A stretch of 64,000 nucleotides of DNA from Nocardia transvalensis. GTDB lineage: Bacteria; Actinomycetota; Actinomycetes; Mycobacteriales; Mycobacteriaceae. Below, one piece after another: positions 35,863-44,825 of the stretch; within the stretch, counting starts at the first letter, position 1; each line of letters opens with the position of its first letter. The notes beneath the pieces are model-generated. The model made no database searches. It was not told the origin of the DNA and saw nothing but the letters and a program-made list of their open reading frames with translations. The stretch spans positions 372,001 through 436,000 of the forward strand of contig NZ_JADLQQ010000008.1 of NCBI RefSeq assembly GCF_015477765.1, given 5' to 3'. A program made the position numbers and the translations under genes.

Positions 35863-36341
35863 GGCCGCGGCCCATTCTCGAATGATGCTGCGGTCGCGGC
35901 GATTTCGGACAGGCGTACGAAGTAGGCGGGCGCAGTGGGTGTTCGGGCCCACCACAACGGGTAATCGTTGCCGCCGATAGGCAGTCGGATGCGGCTGCCG
36001 TAGGCGGCGACGGTGATCCCCAACCGGTCCAGTGCCCCGCGCTGGCGCGGGGTGAGGGTGTCGGGGAAGACCAGGATCGTGGTCTGCTGCGCCAGCCGGT
36101 CCTCGATCGCGGCTACGTGCAGGTGCCCCAACGCGTGCCGGGCAAGGCCTGTCGGCACCGACACCGCGCTGTAGCTGGCGCAGACTGGCATCTGCACCCA
36201 CGCGATACCGTCAGCGTCCGGCACGACCTCGGCCGGGATCCGGTAAACCTCCCGATACAGCTGGCACTGGCTGTACGCGGCGGCTTCGGCCATCGCATCG
36301 GGCACGCTTCGAGTGGGGTCGCGGTCGGCGTGGCCGGTCAT
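35859..36341 (-). CDS. Unknown protein of the coupled small-gene operon
   Basis: A 160-residue protein from ATG 36341 (MTGHADRDPTRSVPDAMAEA), in an ATGA overlap. It has CQLYREVYRIPAEVVPDADG, a strand-helix region LGHLHVAAIEDRLAQQTTIL and LPIGGNDYPLWWARTPTAPAY. The layout suggests a small alpha/beta protein, but no domain could be named. It is highly likely to be real because coding sense, length and overlaps agree on both sides. Confidence 0.62.
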   Translation of the reverse strand: MTGHADRDPTRSVPDAMAEAAAYSQCQLYREVYRIPAEVVPDADGIAWVQMPVCASYSAVSVPTGLARHALGHLHVAAIEDRLAQQTTILVFPDTLTPRQRGALDRLGITVAAYGSRIRLPIGGNDYPLWWARTPTAPAYFVRLSEIAATAASFENGPRP

Positions 36342-36895
36342 GACAGCCTCCAGGGCACCGAGCCGTCGGTGTGCCGAGGCAGGACCCCCAGGTCGATCCG
36401 TCGTGGCCGGGGGACAGGAGCCGCGCCATGGGATCGGCGGCGAGGCTGACGGCGCGTACCTGCCACTAGGGCTGCTGTGAGCCGGTTGTAGCGGTGTCCG
36501 GTCTGGCGGAATGCGGGGGCGAGCGGGCAGTCGTCGCGGTCGTGCGGCCATTTGTGGACCAACACGGCCAGCATGGCGAGGTGGCCGACCATTTCACCGA
36601 CGGTGACGATCTCGGGCAAGTCGTCATCGACCAGGACCACGGTGTCGTTTCGATTGCCCAGGTGCCAGGTCACTTCGTCGTCAATGACGCGCGCGATGGT
36701 CCGGGCCAGGTCCTTCGCTTCGTTCATTCGACTCGGCTCCGACCAAGCGCCGGGGCGCAGAATATCGAGGTCGGCGAGAGAGGTCATCCACATCGTGAGC
36801 ATGACTTGTGTGGCGTGTTCCAGCGATGTTGCCGATTTCTCCTCCCCGTCCCACACCGCGACCAGACGGCTCATATTCGGCAGCGGCTCAGACAT
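36338..36895 (-). CDS. Helical unknown protein of the coupled small-gene operon
   Basis: A 185-residue protein from ATG 36895 (MSEPLPNMSRLVAVWDGEEK). It is rich in helices, with a middle part HATQVMLTMWMTSLADLDIL and VGEMVGHLAMLAVLVHKWPHDRDDC. The C-terminal 40 residues are basic (TRRQPRRRSHG). No domain was recognised. It overlaps the 53-residue leader gene by 8 nt and the next gene by 4 nt. Confidence 0.62.
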   Translation of the reverse strand: MSEPLPNMSRLVAVWDGEEKSATSLEHATQVMLTMWMTSLADLDILRPGAWSEPSRMNEAKDLARTIARVIDDEVTWHLGNRNDTVVLVDDDLPEIVTVGEMVGHLAMLAVLVHKWPHDRDDCPLAPAFRQTGHRYNRLTAALVAGTRRQPRRRSHGAAPVPRPRRIDLGVLPRHTDGSVPWRLS

Positions 36896-37049
36896 GACAC
36901 GACCTCGGCACGATGCCAGCGATCTGCAGGACGGCAAGCAGGTCGGACAGGTAGGGGAGTAGGGCGCTGCGGTGGGGACGGCGGTCGCGGGCCCACCGGA
37001 ATGGGCACGTCGTGCGGTCGATGGGGCGTGTGGCTGATCGGCGGACCAC
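36888..37049 (-). CDS. 53-residue basic protein, first gene of coupled operon
   Basis: GTG 37049 follows a good GGGAGG site at a spacing of seven. The product starts MVRRSATRPIDRTTCPFRWA and ends with YLSDLLAVLQIAGIVPRSCHV, a basic N-terminal half and a hydrophobic helix-like C-terminal half. It opens the minus-strand operon and faces the regulator gene at 37164 across about 115 bp that must hold both promoters. It could be a leader peptide or a small DNA-binding protein. Confidence 0.55.
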   Translation of the reverse strand: MVRRSATRPIDRTTCPFRWARDRRPHRSALLPYLSDLLAVLQIAGIVPRSCHV

Positions 37050-37163
37050 GGTGATACCTCCCAGCGAAACTCGGGTGCCCCGCTAACTGGCGATGCCTCG
37101 ATTCCGGCGGAAAGCCGGAGCGAAGGACGGGCGTCTGGAACGCAATGGCTCCCTGAGTGTGGT

Positions 37164-38726
37164 ATGTCTCACGTATGCTCGATATGCGCGCGACGCATGA
37201 ATTGGCCCGAACGGCCTTTTTCGCTGCGCGAGTCAGAGGTGGACGCTATTATCCGCAGACACGCGGCGAATCCGGATCAGGAAGCCTCCATGCCCTTGCG
37301 CTTCTGTTCTTGCGGTACGCGCCTGGCGCAAGACAACTGCACCGGGCTTTGCGGTGCATGCCATCGCCGGTTGGCGTCTTCCCAAGTCGGGGCACCTCGA
37401 GTACCCCGATCCTTCTGGGGTGATCCAGACATCGCCGCAGCGCTCGACGCTCACCACATCGGTCGTGTCCTGGAGGCGTATCGGCAGCACAGTTGGCACC
37501 CGAAACCGATCTCGCAGGCAACGGTCGCCAACTGGTGCGCCTTATCTCAGCCGCAGCTATCTCGCATCGTCCACGGGCCCCCGGTTACCGATCTGGCAAA
37601 GCTCATGCGTTGGGCGCATGCCCTGCGCATCCCACCCGACCTACTGTGGTTCCAGATGCCGCAGGGCGACGACCACCTTGGGGATGAGGAGGACGACGTG
37701 CACCGTCGACAGTTGCTGCGCGGCATCGCAGCTACTTCATCGGCAGCCGTGTCAAGTTCGGTCCTCGACCAGCTCGAGAACCTACGCCGGAGTGTCGAAC
37801 GCGTGCTCGCGCCCGACTGCGTCACCAAGGCGACTCTCGACCGGTGGGAGGGATTGCCGAGCACGTATGGGCAGCAGTATCAATCCGTGGCCCCGGCCGA
37901 ACTGCTCACCAACGTGGCCGCCGATTTTGCAGCGCTGCGGCGACATCTGGCGATGCGGCAGTCGACCCGGAATCGGATGACACTGTGCCAAGTCAGCGGA
38001 CAGCTGGCGGTACTCGCGGGCATCTTCCTCGCCGCCCAGGGCGATCGCCGAAGCGCTCAGAACTGGTTTCGCACTGCCGGGCTCGCAGCGAAGGAATCGG
38101 GCGACCGGCGACTGGCAGGCACCGCTCTGGTGCGGTCCGCAATCGTAAGCCTCTACCACGGCGCGCCCACTCAGGCGCTTTGTAGCCTCGCTGAGGCGCA
38201 ACCATTGCTCGGCGACGCACCGACACCGGCACGGGCCCGTGCGCTGGTAGTACAGGCGCGAAGTCTGGCCAAGGTCGGCAAAACCGATGAGGCGCGATCA
38301 CGGCTCGCCGCATCCGAAGATGTTTTCAACGCGATGCCATCATCAGCGCTGCGCGATCCCGCGCTCGGATTCACCGAGCGGCAGTTCTACTTCACCACCG
38401 GCAGCGCCTACACCTATTTGGGTATGACCGCCGAAGCCGAGCAGATGCACCGCGAAGCATTGGCGCTGTATCGTCCTGCCGAGCATCTTGACCCGGCGCT
38501 CATCGAACTCGACCGCGCACGCTGCATGCTGGTCACCCATAGTCCGCGCAGCGCATGTGCCCACGCCGCCGACGCCATCGCAGCAGTGCCGCCCGAGCAT
38601 CAGGGCCTGGTGATCCGCTACGGCCGCGAGTTCTACAGTCAGCTTCCGAGGCCCGTCCGTTTTCTGCCGGAGGCGCAGGACCTGCGTGACCTGATGTTCA
38701 GCGCGCCGCATCGACGGGATTCGTGA
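37164..38726 (+). CDS. Zinc-finger/HTH/TPR transcriptional regulator
   Basis: A 520-residue regulator. The N-terminus has two Cys clusters (CSICARRMNW at 5-14; CSCGTRLAQDNCTGLCGACHRR at about 48-69, shown here in pieces) likely to bind zinc. An HTH of XRE type follows (ISQATVANWCALSQPQLSRI at about 115-135, then FPxxLxxP-like DLAKLMRWAHALRIPPDLLW). The C-terminal 300 residues are TPR-like helical repeats that usually sense a peptide or small molecule. It is divergent from the seven-gene operon and is the obvious candidate for its control. Start is ATG 37164; M43 (37290) would remove the first Cys cluster. Confidence 0.8.
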   Translation: MSHVCSICARRMNWPERPFSLRESEVDAIIRRHAANPDQEASMPLRFCSCGTRLAQDNCTGLCGACHRRLASSQVGAPRVPRSFWGDPDIAAALDAHHIGRVLEAYRQHSWHPKPISQATVANWCALSQPQLSRIVHGPPVTDLAKLMRWAHALRIPPDLLWFQMPQGDDHLGDEEDDVHRRQLLRGIAATSSAAVSSSVLDQLENLRRSVERVLAPDCVTKATLDRWEGLPSTYGQQYQSVAPAELLTNVAADFAALRRHLAMRQSTRNRMTLCQVSGQLAVLAGIFLAAQGDRRSAQNWFRTAGLAAKESGDRRLAGTALVRSAIVSLYHGAPTQALCSLAEAQPLLGDAPTPARARALVVQARSLAKVGKTDEARSRLAASEDVFNAMPSSALRDPALGFTERQFYFTTGSAYTYLGMTAEAEQMHREALALYRPAEHLDPALIELDRARCMLVTHSPRSACAHAADAIAAVPPEHQGLVIRYGREFYSQLPRPVRFLPEAQDLRDLMFSAPHRRDS

Positions 38727-39459
38727 GCTCCCCGACACCCGGGATATCGACAGTCACGGTGTCACCGGCGACGAGCACGCCGACGCCGGCTGGGGTCCCG
38801 GTCAGCACAACATCGCCGGGCAGCAGGGTCATTGCCTCGGAGATATACGCGACCAGCTCAGTCACCGAAGTCAGCATGTCTGCAACCTCACCGTCCTGGC
38901 GCAGCACATCGTTGACCCGACACCGCACCCGACATCCCGCCGGGAGATCTGTCACCAGCCATGGCCCCAGCGGACAGAAGGTGTCGAACGCCTTCGCGTA
39001 ACTTGGTTGTCCGTCACGGCGTTGGAGGTCCCGCGCAGTCACGTCGTTGGCGCAGGTGTAACCGGCAATCACGCCAGAAACCCTGTCGGATGGCACATTT
39101 CGACAGCGGCGACCTATCACCACCGCGAGTTCGGCCTCATGGTGCACCTCGGCCGACTGGGGCGGCAGGACGATCGTCTCGCCCTGTCCGATCACGGCGG
39201 ACGGTGGCTTGAAGAAGATCCGGGGTCGTTCGGCCGTGGCTAGTCCCAGCTCCGCAGCATGGTCGGCGTAGTTGCGGCCGACCGCCACGATCTTGCTCGG
39301 TTCCGCGGGCGCCAAGAGCCGAACTGCGGCCGGATCGATCTCTTCACCAGTCCGAATGCTGCGGCTGTCCCATGGCGCATGGGAGAGCCGCAGGATCACC
39401 TCGTCGTGCACGCAGCCCCACATGGCCTGATCACCCGATTGGAATCGGCCGAAACGCAT
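38698..39459 (-). CDS. Fumarylacetoacetate hydrolase-family protein
   Basis: A 253-residue FAH-family enzyme starting at ATG 39459 (MRFGRFQSGDQAMWG). Metal ligands are Glu108 and Glu110 (HHEAELAVVIG) and Asp139 (GYTCANDVTARD). The family cleaves or decarboxylates oxo acids in aromatic catabolism (for example acylpyruvate hydrolase or 2-hydroxyhepta-2,4-diene-1,7-dioate isomerase). Length is normal for the single-domain branch. Its last 29 bp overlap the end of the convergent regulator. A longer frame to 40197 has no similarity upstream. Confidence 0.9.
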   Translation of the reverse strand: MRFGRFQSGDQAMWGCVHDEVILRLSHAPWDSRSIRTGEEIDPAAVRLLAPAEPSKIVAVGRNYADHAAELGLATAERPRIFFKPPSAVIGQGETIVLPPQSAEVHHEAELAVVIGRRCRNVPSDRVSGVIAGYTCANDVTARDLQRRDGQPSYAKAFDTFCPLGPWLVTDLPAGCRVRCRVNDVLRQDGEVADMLTSVTELVAYISEAMTLLPGDVVLTGTPAGVGVLVAGDTVTVDIPGVGELTNPVDAAR

Positions 39460-40380
39460 GACGCCAACGGTAACGCTTCGAACCAACACGAAGACGACCC
39501 TGGGCATTACCGTCGCCGACTCGACGAGCTGTCCGGCACCCCGCCCGACCGGGTCGTCGGCGCACTGGTGGCCGGGGCGGGCCCGGCGCACTCGCCGCCA
39601 TCGCCGAGCGCGTACAGGCCCACTTCGCCGCCTGGCGTCGATCACGTCTGCCTGCAGGTTCTCACTGCCCAACCAGCCATCGCGCCGATAGCCGAATGGC
39701 GCGAACTGAGCCGTCTCAACAGTTTGCTTCAGCAAACGACCGCGACCCACGCGAAGCAACCCTTCGACCGACATACTTCGGTACCCACCCCGGGCGGTGC
39801 TCGGTTCGTTTCGCCATCGCCGCCCGTGACCAGTGTGTTGCGTTCGGCAATGTCCTGCACGCGTCATCGCCCTGCGCGACCTCGGAACGCGCTGACCAAA
39901 CATGCCGATGTCATCGACAAGAAAGCCGCGGAATGGGCGACGGGCACTGGCCGGAGTGCCGCGGTCTGCTGGTCGGCATCGCACCTCACTAGCGATGGCC
40001 GCAGCGCCACGGTCCATCTCAACCACGGCGGAGGTTCTCGGCGACGCCCAGTGGCTGCAGTTCGCCGACAACCTGATCGACATCTTGTACAGCTCGCCAT
40101 CGTGACAGCGACCACCGTCCATGACGAAGGAAACCAAGGCACCTGTAGTCGCACGACTTAGGGTGGGAGGCCCTGTGTCCCTGAGGTATTGGCTCACTTG
40201 CCCTTCAACTATGTCGAAAGGCTGTGTGGCGCAGTGCGTTATCTGTTAGCGTCGGCGTGTATTCGGGTACTGGGCCGACGTAGAGATATCGCTCACGGTC
40301 AGGCTGTTGCGAGGGGGCAACTTGAGGTCGGCGTTTCGTGATGGGAAGTGCGCGTGGCCAGTTGGTCGAGGAGGCGAGGA
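39460..40380. other. Gene-free or decayed region
   Basis: 920 bp with several open frames on both strands, none with a ribosome binding site, a recognised domain or consistent coding sense. The longest (about 300 codons, plus strand) is Pro/Arg/His-rich and runs antisense across the FAH gene, so it was not called. Possibly the wreck of a gene. Confidence 0.4.
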
Positions 40381-41451
40381 GTGAGCGACATCGACACCAA
40401 ACCTTCGGCAGCGGACCGGGAAACACCTGAAGGTTTGACCCCGATTCCGTTATTCGAGATCGTGCAGGGTGGTTGGGCGGCGTCGACGTTGGCCGCGGCA
40501 CTCGAGGTCGGCTTGTTCGAAGTGACTGCTCGACCGGGCGGGCTCGGTCGCGAGGACGTCGCACGGGAGTTGGGAATTCAGGATCGTCCTGCCGATATCT
40601 TGCTGGCGGCCTGCGCGTCCCTGGGGCTTCTGATCAAAGACGGCGAGCGATACCGCAATTCGCCGTTGTCGGATGAGTTTCTCGTCGAAGGGCGTCCTTA
40701 CTATTTCGGCGGTTTCGTCCGGTACGCCGATCGGCGCAGGTACCCCGGTTGGCAGGAGCTTGCGACCGCTGTCAGGACGAACCGGCCGACCACCTGGGAT
40801 CCGGACAAACAGTCGAGCGTGTTCGACCAGGGCGACCAACTCGTCCTGTCGATGTTCTGGGAAGCCATGCATTCGATGAGTTCGTTCACCGGGCGTGTGA
40901 TGGCGCGGGCGCTGCCGGTGCTGGCCGAACGTCATGCGCTTCTGGATGTCGGCGGTGGATCAGGCGCTTTGGTCATCGAGGCATGTAAGGCAGTGCCGAC
41001 GCTCCGCGCGGCCGTGTTCGAGCTTCCGCACGTCTGCGAGATCGCGGCACAGAAGATCGCTGCGGCGGGACTCGAGGCCCGCATCGCTACCGTGCCGGGA
41101 GATTTCCTCGCCGACAACGCACTGCCCACGGGATACGACACCATCGGTCTGTCCGCGGTCCTGCACGATTGGGACGAGGAAACCGGCCGTGCGCTGCTCG
41201 GAAAGTGTTTCCGCGCACTTGCATCCGGCGGGATGATCATTGTGCTGGAGGACCTGCTCGACGACGACCGGACCGGACCGTCGCGGGCCGCGCTGGTCGG
41301 GGTGAACATGCTGGTCGAAACCGAAGGCGGCAAGAACTACTCGGGCGGGGAGTACACCCGCTGGCTGACCGACGCGGGCTTCACCGACGTGAAACGCATC
41401 CCCTGCGAATCGGTGACGACGAACAGCATCATCCTGGCCCACAAGCCGTAG
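40381..41451 (+). CDS. SAM-dependent O-methyltransferase
   Basis: A 356-residue class I methyltransferase of the plant/antibiotic O-methyltransferase family. An N-terminal dimerisation winged helix (residues 20-100) precedes motif I DVGGGSG at 189-195 and the catalytic His262 in VLHDWDEE. GTG 40381 has GAGGCGAGGA just upstream; a longer start at 40348 is possible. These enzymes methylate phenolic or ring hydroxyls of secondary metabolites. A truncated second copy, very similar through RTNRPTTWDPDKQ and MHSMSSFT, lies at 59735-60523 on the far side of the CRISPR locus. Confidence 0.9.
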   Translation: MSDIDTKPSAADRETPEGLTPIPLFEIVQGGWAASTLAAALEVGLFEVTARPGGLGREDVARELGIQDRPADILLAACASLGLLIKDGERYRNSPLSDEFLVEGRPYYFGGFVRYADRRRYPGWQELATAVRTNRPTTWDPDKQSSVFDQGDQLVLSMFWEAMHSMSSFTGRVMARALPVLAERHALLDVGGGSGALVIEACKAVPTLRAAVFELPHVCEIAAQKIAAAGLEARIATVPGDFLADNALPTGYDTIGLSAVLHDWDEETGRALLGKCFRALASGGMIIVLEDLLDDDRTGPSRAALVGVNMLVETEGGKNYSGGEYTRWLTDAGFTDVKRIPCESVTTNSIILAHKP

Positions 41452-41540
41452 CAGGCGGTGATCCGGCTGGGCCTGCGTTCGACTCCCCATCCAGCTGAAC
41501 ATATAGCGGCAGATGAACGCAGGACCTGGTCAGGGTGCTA

Positions 41541-42227
41541 CTAGTCGGTAGCAGGGACGGGCTCGCTCCAGTACCGCGGGTCGCGGCCGTAGTTCGGTGT
41601 CGTGAAGGCGCGGTCCCAGGTCGCGCCGTCGGCGATCAGTGCTCGCCACGGCGCGACTTCGACGTAGAGCACTCGCATAGAGTTCAACCCTGCCTGGTGC
41701 AGGTTGGGTCCGTCAGTGGAGACGGCATCCTCGGCGACGGCGACTTCGTAATTGCGTTCCAGTCCGGCCCGCACCGTGGCCTCCACACAAACGTTCGTCT
41801 GCAGCCCAGCGACGATAAGGCGTTGTGCTCCAAGGCTTCTCAGGACCGGGTCGAGTTCGGTGTAGGTGAAGAAGCTGTGCCGGGTTTTCTCCATGACGAT
41901 GTCGCCAGGTCGCGGCGCGACCGATTCCATGATCTCGCTACGCCACTGCACCTGCTCAGCGGACAGGTTCGGCAGCCGGGACCGCCGCGTGCGTAGATGC
42001 CGCGCGGCGCGGGGGTTTGCCGCTAATGTCCCAGCAGGGCTGGTCACCTGCCGTGAGTAGATCACCGGGACGCCACGAGCCCGGGCCGCGTCGAGCAACT
42101 GCCGGCACTCGTCGACGACTTCGGGGAGCCGCCAGATCGGTGGCCAACCCAACGCGTCTCGAAGGCCATCGTCGGCGATGTAGCCGTTTTGCATGTCGAT
42201 CATCAGTACTGCGAGGTCGCTCACCAT
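41541..42227 (-). CDS. Isochorismatase-family cysteine hydrolase
   Basis: A 228-residue hydrolase. The catalytic triad is Asp11 (LMIDMQNGY), Lys114 (MEKTRHSFF) and Cys147 (LQTNVCVEA). With an active Cys it belongs to the nicotinamidase/N-carbamoyl amidase/peroxyureidoacrylate amidase side of the family rather than true EntB-type isochorismatases. It stands alone, convergent with the methyltransferase. Substrate unknown. Confidence 0.9.
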   Translation of the reverse strand: MVSDLAVLMIDMQNGYIADDGLRDALGWPPIWRLPEVVDECRQLLDAARARGVPVIYSRQVTSPAGTLAANPRAARHLRTRRSRLPNLSAEQVQWRSEIMESVAPRPGDIVMEKTRHSFFTYTELDPVLRSLGAQRLIVAGLQTNVCVEATVRAGLERNYEVAVAEDAVSTDGPNLHQAGLNSMRVLYVEVAPWRALIADGATWDRAFTTPNYGRDPRYWSEPVPATD

Positions 42228-42616
42228 GTTCTCCGTCCACCCCTGATGCGAGTTCCAACTCCAATGATCGTTGTCAGCTCGAGGACGGGGAGCCGGATCG
42301 GCTCGCTGCCATGGGTTGAGAACGGGATTTGATCTGGAGGAAGCGGACGAGATTCAAAGCCCAAGCCGCGGAGCGCTTCAGCAGTCCCGCCCTCCTCCTC
42401 GCGGTCCTCGTGGTGGTCGTTGTCCTGCTGCTGATCTGCCTCGTGCTCGGCCTCGTTATCTGGCTCGCCTTGCTTTTGATGCACACGAATCAATTAGCAG
42501 GCGAACGATTTGTCGCATCGGCAGCGTCGATCACGAGATTTCTTCGCGCGCAGCAGACCGGTGGGCTGCCGGCATGGTCTGGCCGTCATAGGCGGACAAC
42601 TGCCCTTCCTCTCGGC
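42228..42616. other. No supported gene
   Basis: A plus-strand frame from about 42329 has a strikingly hydrophobic run (42385-42480), but it starts with TTG without a binding site and runs antisense into the zinc-ribbon gene. It was not called. Nothing else is seen. Confidence 0.4.
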
Positions 42617-42796
42617 TTAGAAGACCCGCCATCCAGCAAGCGCTCTGGGGATCCACTTCGCGCCGCACCTGGGGCATTTCAGAACGGTGGGAGTGGGACT
42701 GTTCGATTGCGCCACGCCGCCGCAGTGGCAGTAGAAGGTTGTCCGGTTCGACTTCAACTGCGTGGGTTGAGGATCAGGTTCGGGTTCGTCGCTCAT
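42617..42796 (-). CDS. 59-residue zinc-ribbon protein
   Basis: Starts MSDEPEPDPQPTQLKSNRTT at ATG 42796. It carries FYCHCGG and, 20 residues on, LKCPRCGAKW: two CxC/CxxC knuckles that would bind one zinc. Such small ribbons bind nucleic acid or act as adaptors. No operon partner. The knuckle pattern makes a real gene likely despite its size. Confidence 0.65.
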   Translation of the reverse strand: MSDEPEPDPQPTQLKSNRTTFYCHCGGVAQSNSPTPTVLKCPRCGAKWIPRALAGWRVF

Positions 42797-43022
42797 GGGG
42801 CCGATCTTCCCACCGCCCCACCCCATGGTGGGCGGTTCACGGCACTAGGTGTCGGTGAGTTGCCCGCTGACGGCGTGTCGGAATATTCACCGTTAATGGA
42901 TGGACGTGTCCGAACGCCAGCCGGTTCCGCCCATGCCGGTTGATCTGCCGCCGGACGGGCAATGATGGATCCACCGACATCGCCTCGTCCGGCAGGTCGA
43001 CCAGCTGTCGAAACTGGTCGAA

Positions 43023-43337
43023 TCAGGCGGCATACCCGAGGCGTGCGCTGCCGGTCGACCGACCGCCGTTCACCACGCGGCGACCGTTGCGGTCGAACAC
43101 CGATGGCGAAACGATGTCCCAATACGGGTTTCCGGTAGTGGGCTTATCCCTCGCCATGTAGTGTACGAACCGTAGATCGAATGCGGCATCGGCCTGGTCA
43201 TCACCCGTGCCCGCGAGCATCGGCGCGGCGTCCAGGTAGTCCGCCACCTTCGGATACTCGGCTCGCAGACGCTGCTCGTCACCGAGTAACGCGGCCAGTT
43301 CGTCACGACGCTCCGCAGTCAACACCAGGTCAGTCAC
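43023..43337 (-). CDS. Unknown 104-residue protein
   Basis: From GTG 43337 (MTDLVLTAERRDELAALLGD). Coding sense is good: helical first half, then GTGDDQADAAFDLRFVHYMA and YWDIVSPSVFDRNGRRVVN. No domain was recognised. The open frame continues to 43541 but that part overlaps the start region of the divergent kinase and looks non-coding. It may be the C-terminal part of an older gene. Confidence 0.55.
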   Translation of the reverse strand: MTDLVLTAERRDELAALLGDEQRLRAEYPKVADYLDAAPMLAGTGDDQADAAFDLRFVHYMARDKPTTGNPYWDIVSPSVFDRNGRRVVNGGRSTGSARLGYAA

Positions 43338-43619
43338 ACATTCGATTCTGGCTTCGCCCAGCCACTTTCGGGACCAGTTGCCGAAAGTTGATTCATTGCG
43401 TGGCGCTCTCTCAGCCTGGCACCGGCGGCCGTCGTCAACGCCTCCCCAGAGGGACGGCAAAAGATCACCAGCCTCGACGACCACCACGAACTCGTGCAAG
43501 AGAGGCAAAGCTTCCGTGACAACGCGGTGCCTGGCTGGCACCTATCCCGTCCCGAGACTGAACCCAATGGGTGTTCTCGGGCGTGCCCAGCTGTCGGTGG
43601 TCGATGGCATCCTGGGGCG

Positions 43620-44687
43620 ATGACACGGGAGGCGAGTCCGATGGTCACAGGACACCAGGCGTTTCGGTCGACTCCAGCGGATTCCGCAGGGTTCGCATCG
43701 GTCGACCCGCATTCCCTCTATCGGCAAGCCTGCACGCATCCGGAGGGCGCTGCGGGCTTCTACAACCGCAACATTCGTGTGGCGGCCGGTACGCGTGCGG
43801 TCAATGTGCGGATCCCTGTCGAGGGTGCGGACTTGATGGACTATCGCCAATGGCCCGAGCCACAGGTCTTGGCCGCGATCGCGCCCCACATTGCGGCGGT
43901 TCCTGTCCTGTCCTGGGAGTCCGCGCGTCCGGCGTATCAAATTCACGAGTACATCGACGGTGACGTACTGGACCAGCTCGCCCCGCGCGGACACCCGGTA
44001 CCGGCGCATGTTCCCTCCGATGTCGCGCAACTGTTCGCTCAGCTGCGAGCCATCCCGCGTAGTGCCCTGCCGCCGACCCCGGGCGGGCTCGATGACGACC
44101 CGCAGCGGTTCGCCCGCCGTCTGTGGGGTGTCACCCGGCAGGCGTATCTGGACCGTCGCTGGGGCCACTCCCGTCTGTTTCGGCGGCTGCGGATCCCGGC
44201 TGACCCGTTCGAACCGTTGGTGGGGACATGGAACGCCCTGCGACCCAGACCGTTTCGGCTCATCCACGCCGATCTGCACCGTAAGAACATGATCGTCCGC
44301 AACGGTGAAACCGTGTTCTTGGACTGGGAGTTGGCCCTGTACGGCGATCCGCTCTACGACGTCGCGATCCACCTGCACAAAATGAGGTACCTTCCTGACG
44401 AGCAGGAACGGTTTGTATCGGCCTGGGCGGCGGCCGAACCCGAAGCCGCGCACAGCGAGTGGGAGCACGATCTACAGATCTACCTCGTCCACGAGCAAAT
44501 CAAATCCGCAGTCCTCGACGCTGTCCGCTACGCCAAACTCATCGCCGAAGGCGGTCTCACCCCGGACAACCAGCAGTTCTTGGTGCGGAAACTGGCACAG
44601 AAGCTGCAGGCCGCCGCATCTGTGTGGGGATTGGAAGCGCCGATCGGCGAAGTGCAAGTTGAAGCAGCGCTGCGCGGCGGATGCTGA
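43620..44687 (+). CDS. Aminoglycoside phosphotransferase (APH)-family kinase
   Basis: A 355-residue small-molecule kinase. The catalytic loop is His216-Ala-Asp218 with Asn223 (IHADLHRKNMIV), and the metal-binding motif is Asp235-Trp-Glu237 in place of DFG, as usual in APH and choline-kinase relatives. The family phosphorylates hydroxyls of antibiotics, amino alcohols or sugars. ATG 43620 was chosen; 43641 (MVTG) is an alternative. It is followed after 138 bp by the MazG-kinase fusion on the same strand, which suggests a nucleoside or sugar phosphate theme. Not close enough to known resistance enzymes to name a drug. Confidence 0.88.
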   Translation: MTREASPMVTGHQAFRSTPADSAGFASVDPHSLYRQACTHPEGAAGFYNRNIRVAAGTRAVNVRIPVEGADLMDYRQWPEPQVLAAIAPHIAAVPVLSWESARPAYQIHEYIDGDVLDQLAPRGHPVPAHVPSDVAQLFAQLRAIPRSALPPTPGGLDDDPQRFARRLWGVTRQAYLDRRWGHSRLFRRLRIPADPFEPLVGTWNALRPRPFRLIHADLHRKNMIVRNGETVFLDWELALYGDPLYDVAIHLHKMRYLPDEQERFVSAWAAAEPEAAHSEWEHDLQIYLVHEQIKSAVLDAVRYAKLIAEGGLTPDNQQFLVRKLAQKLQAAASVWGLEAPIGEVQVEAALRGGC

Positions 44688-44825
44688 TCGTGTGCTGATC
44701 AGTCCTGCTGAGAAGTCGTGGCTAGCTGGCTACTGCGGGTAGCGGTGGCTGCCGAGACCGTGGGTTCTTGCGGCGGACGTAGCTGCGATGGACTAGTTGT
44801 AGGACGGAGTTGAGAGGGTGAGCGC

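Noticed and set aside
39259..40161. 300-codon plus-strand frame antisense to and beyond the FAH-family gene
   Set aside because: No ribosome binding site, no domain, Pro/Arg/His-rich composition and antisense to a well-supported gene.
41541..42227. Isochorismatase-family protein as part of the chorismate-derived cluster
   Set aside because: It is 18 kb from the cluster, on the other strand, and its active Cys points to amidase-type chemistry.
42329..42943. Plus-strand frame with a very hydrophobic segment
   Set aside because: TTG start without a binding site, antisense to the zinc-ribbon gene in its second half, and no family.
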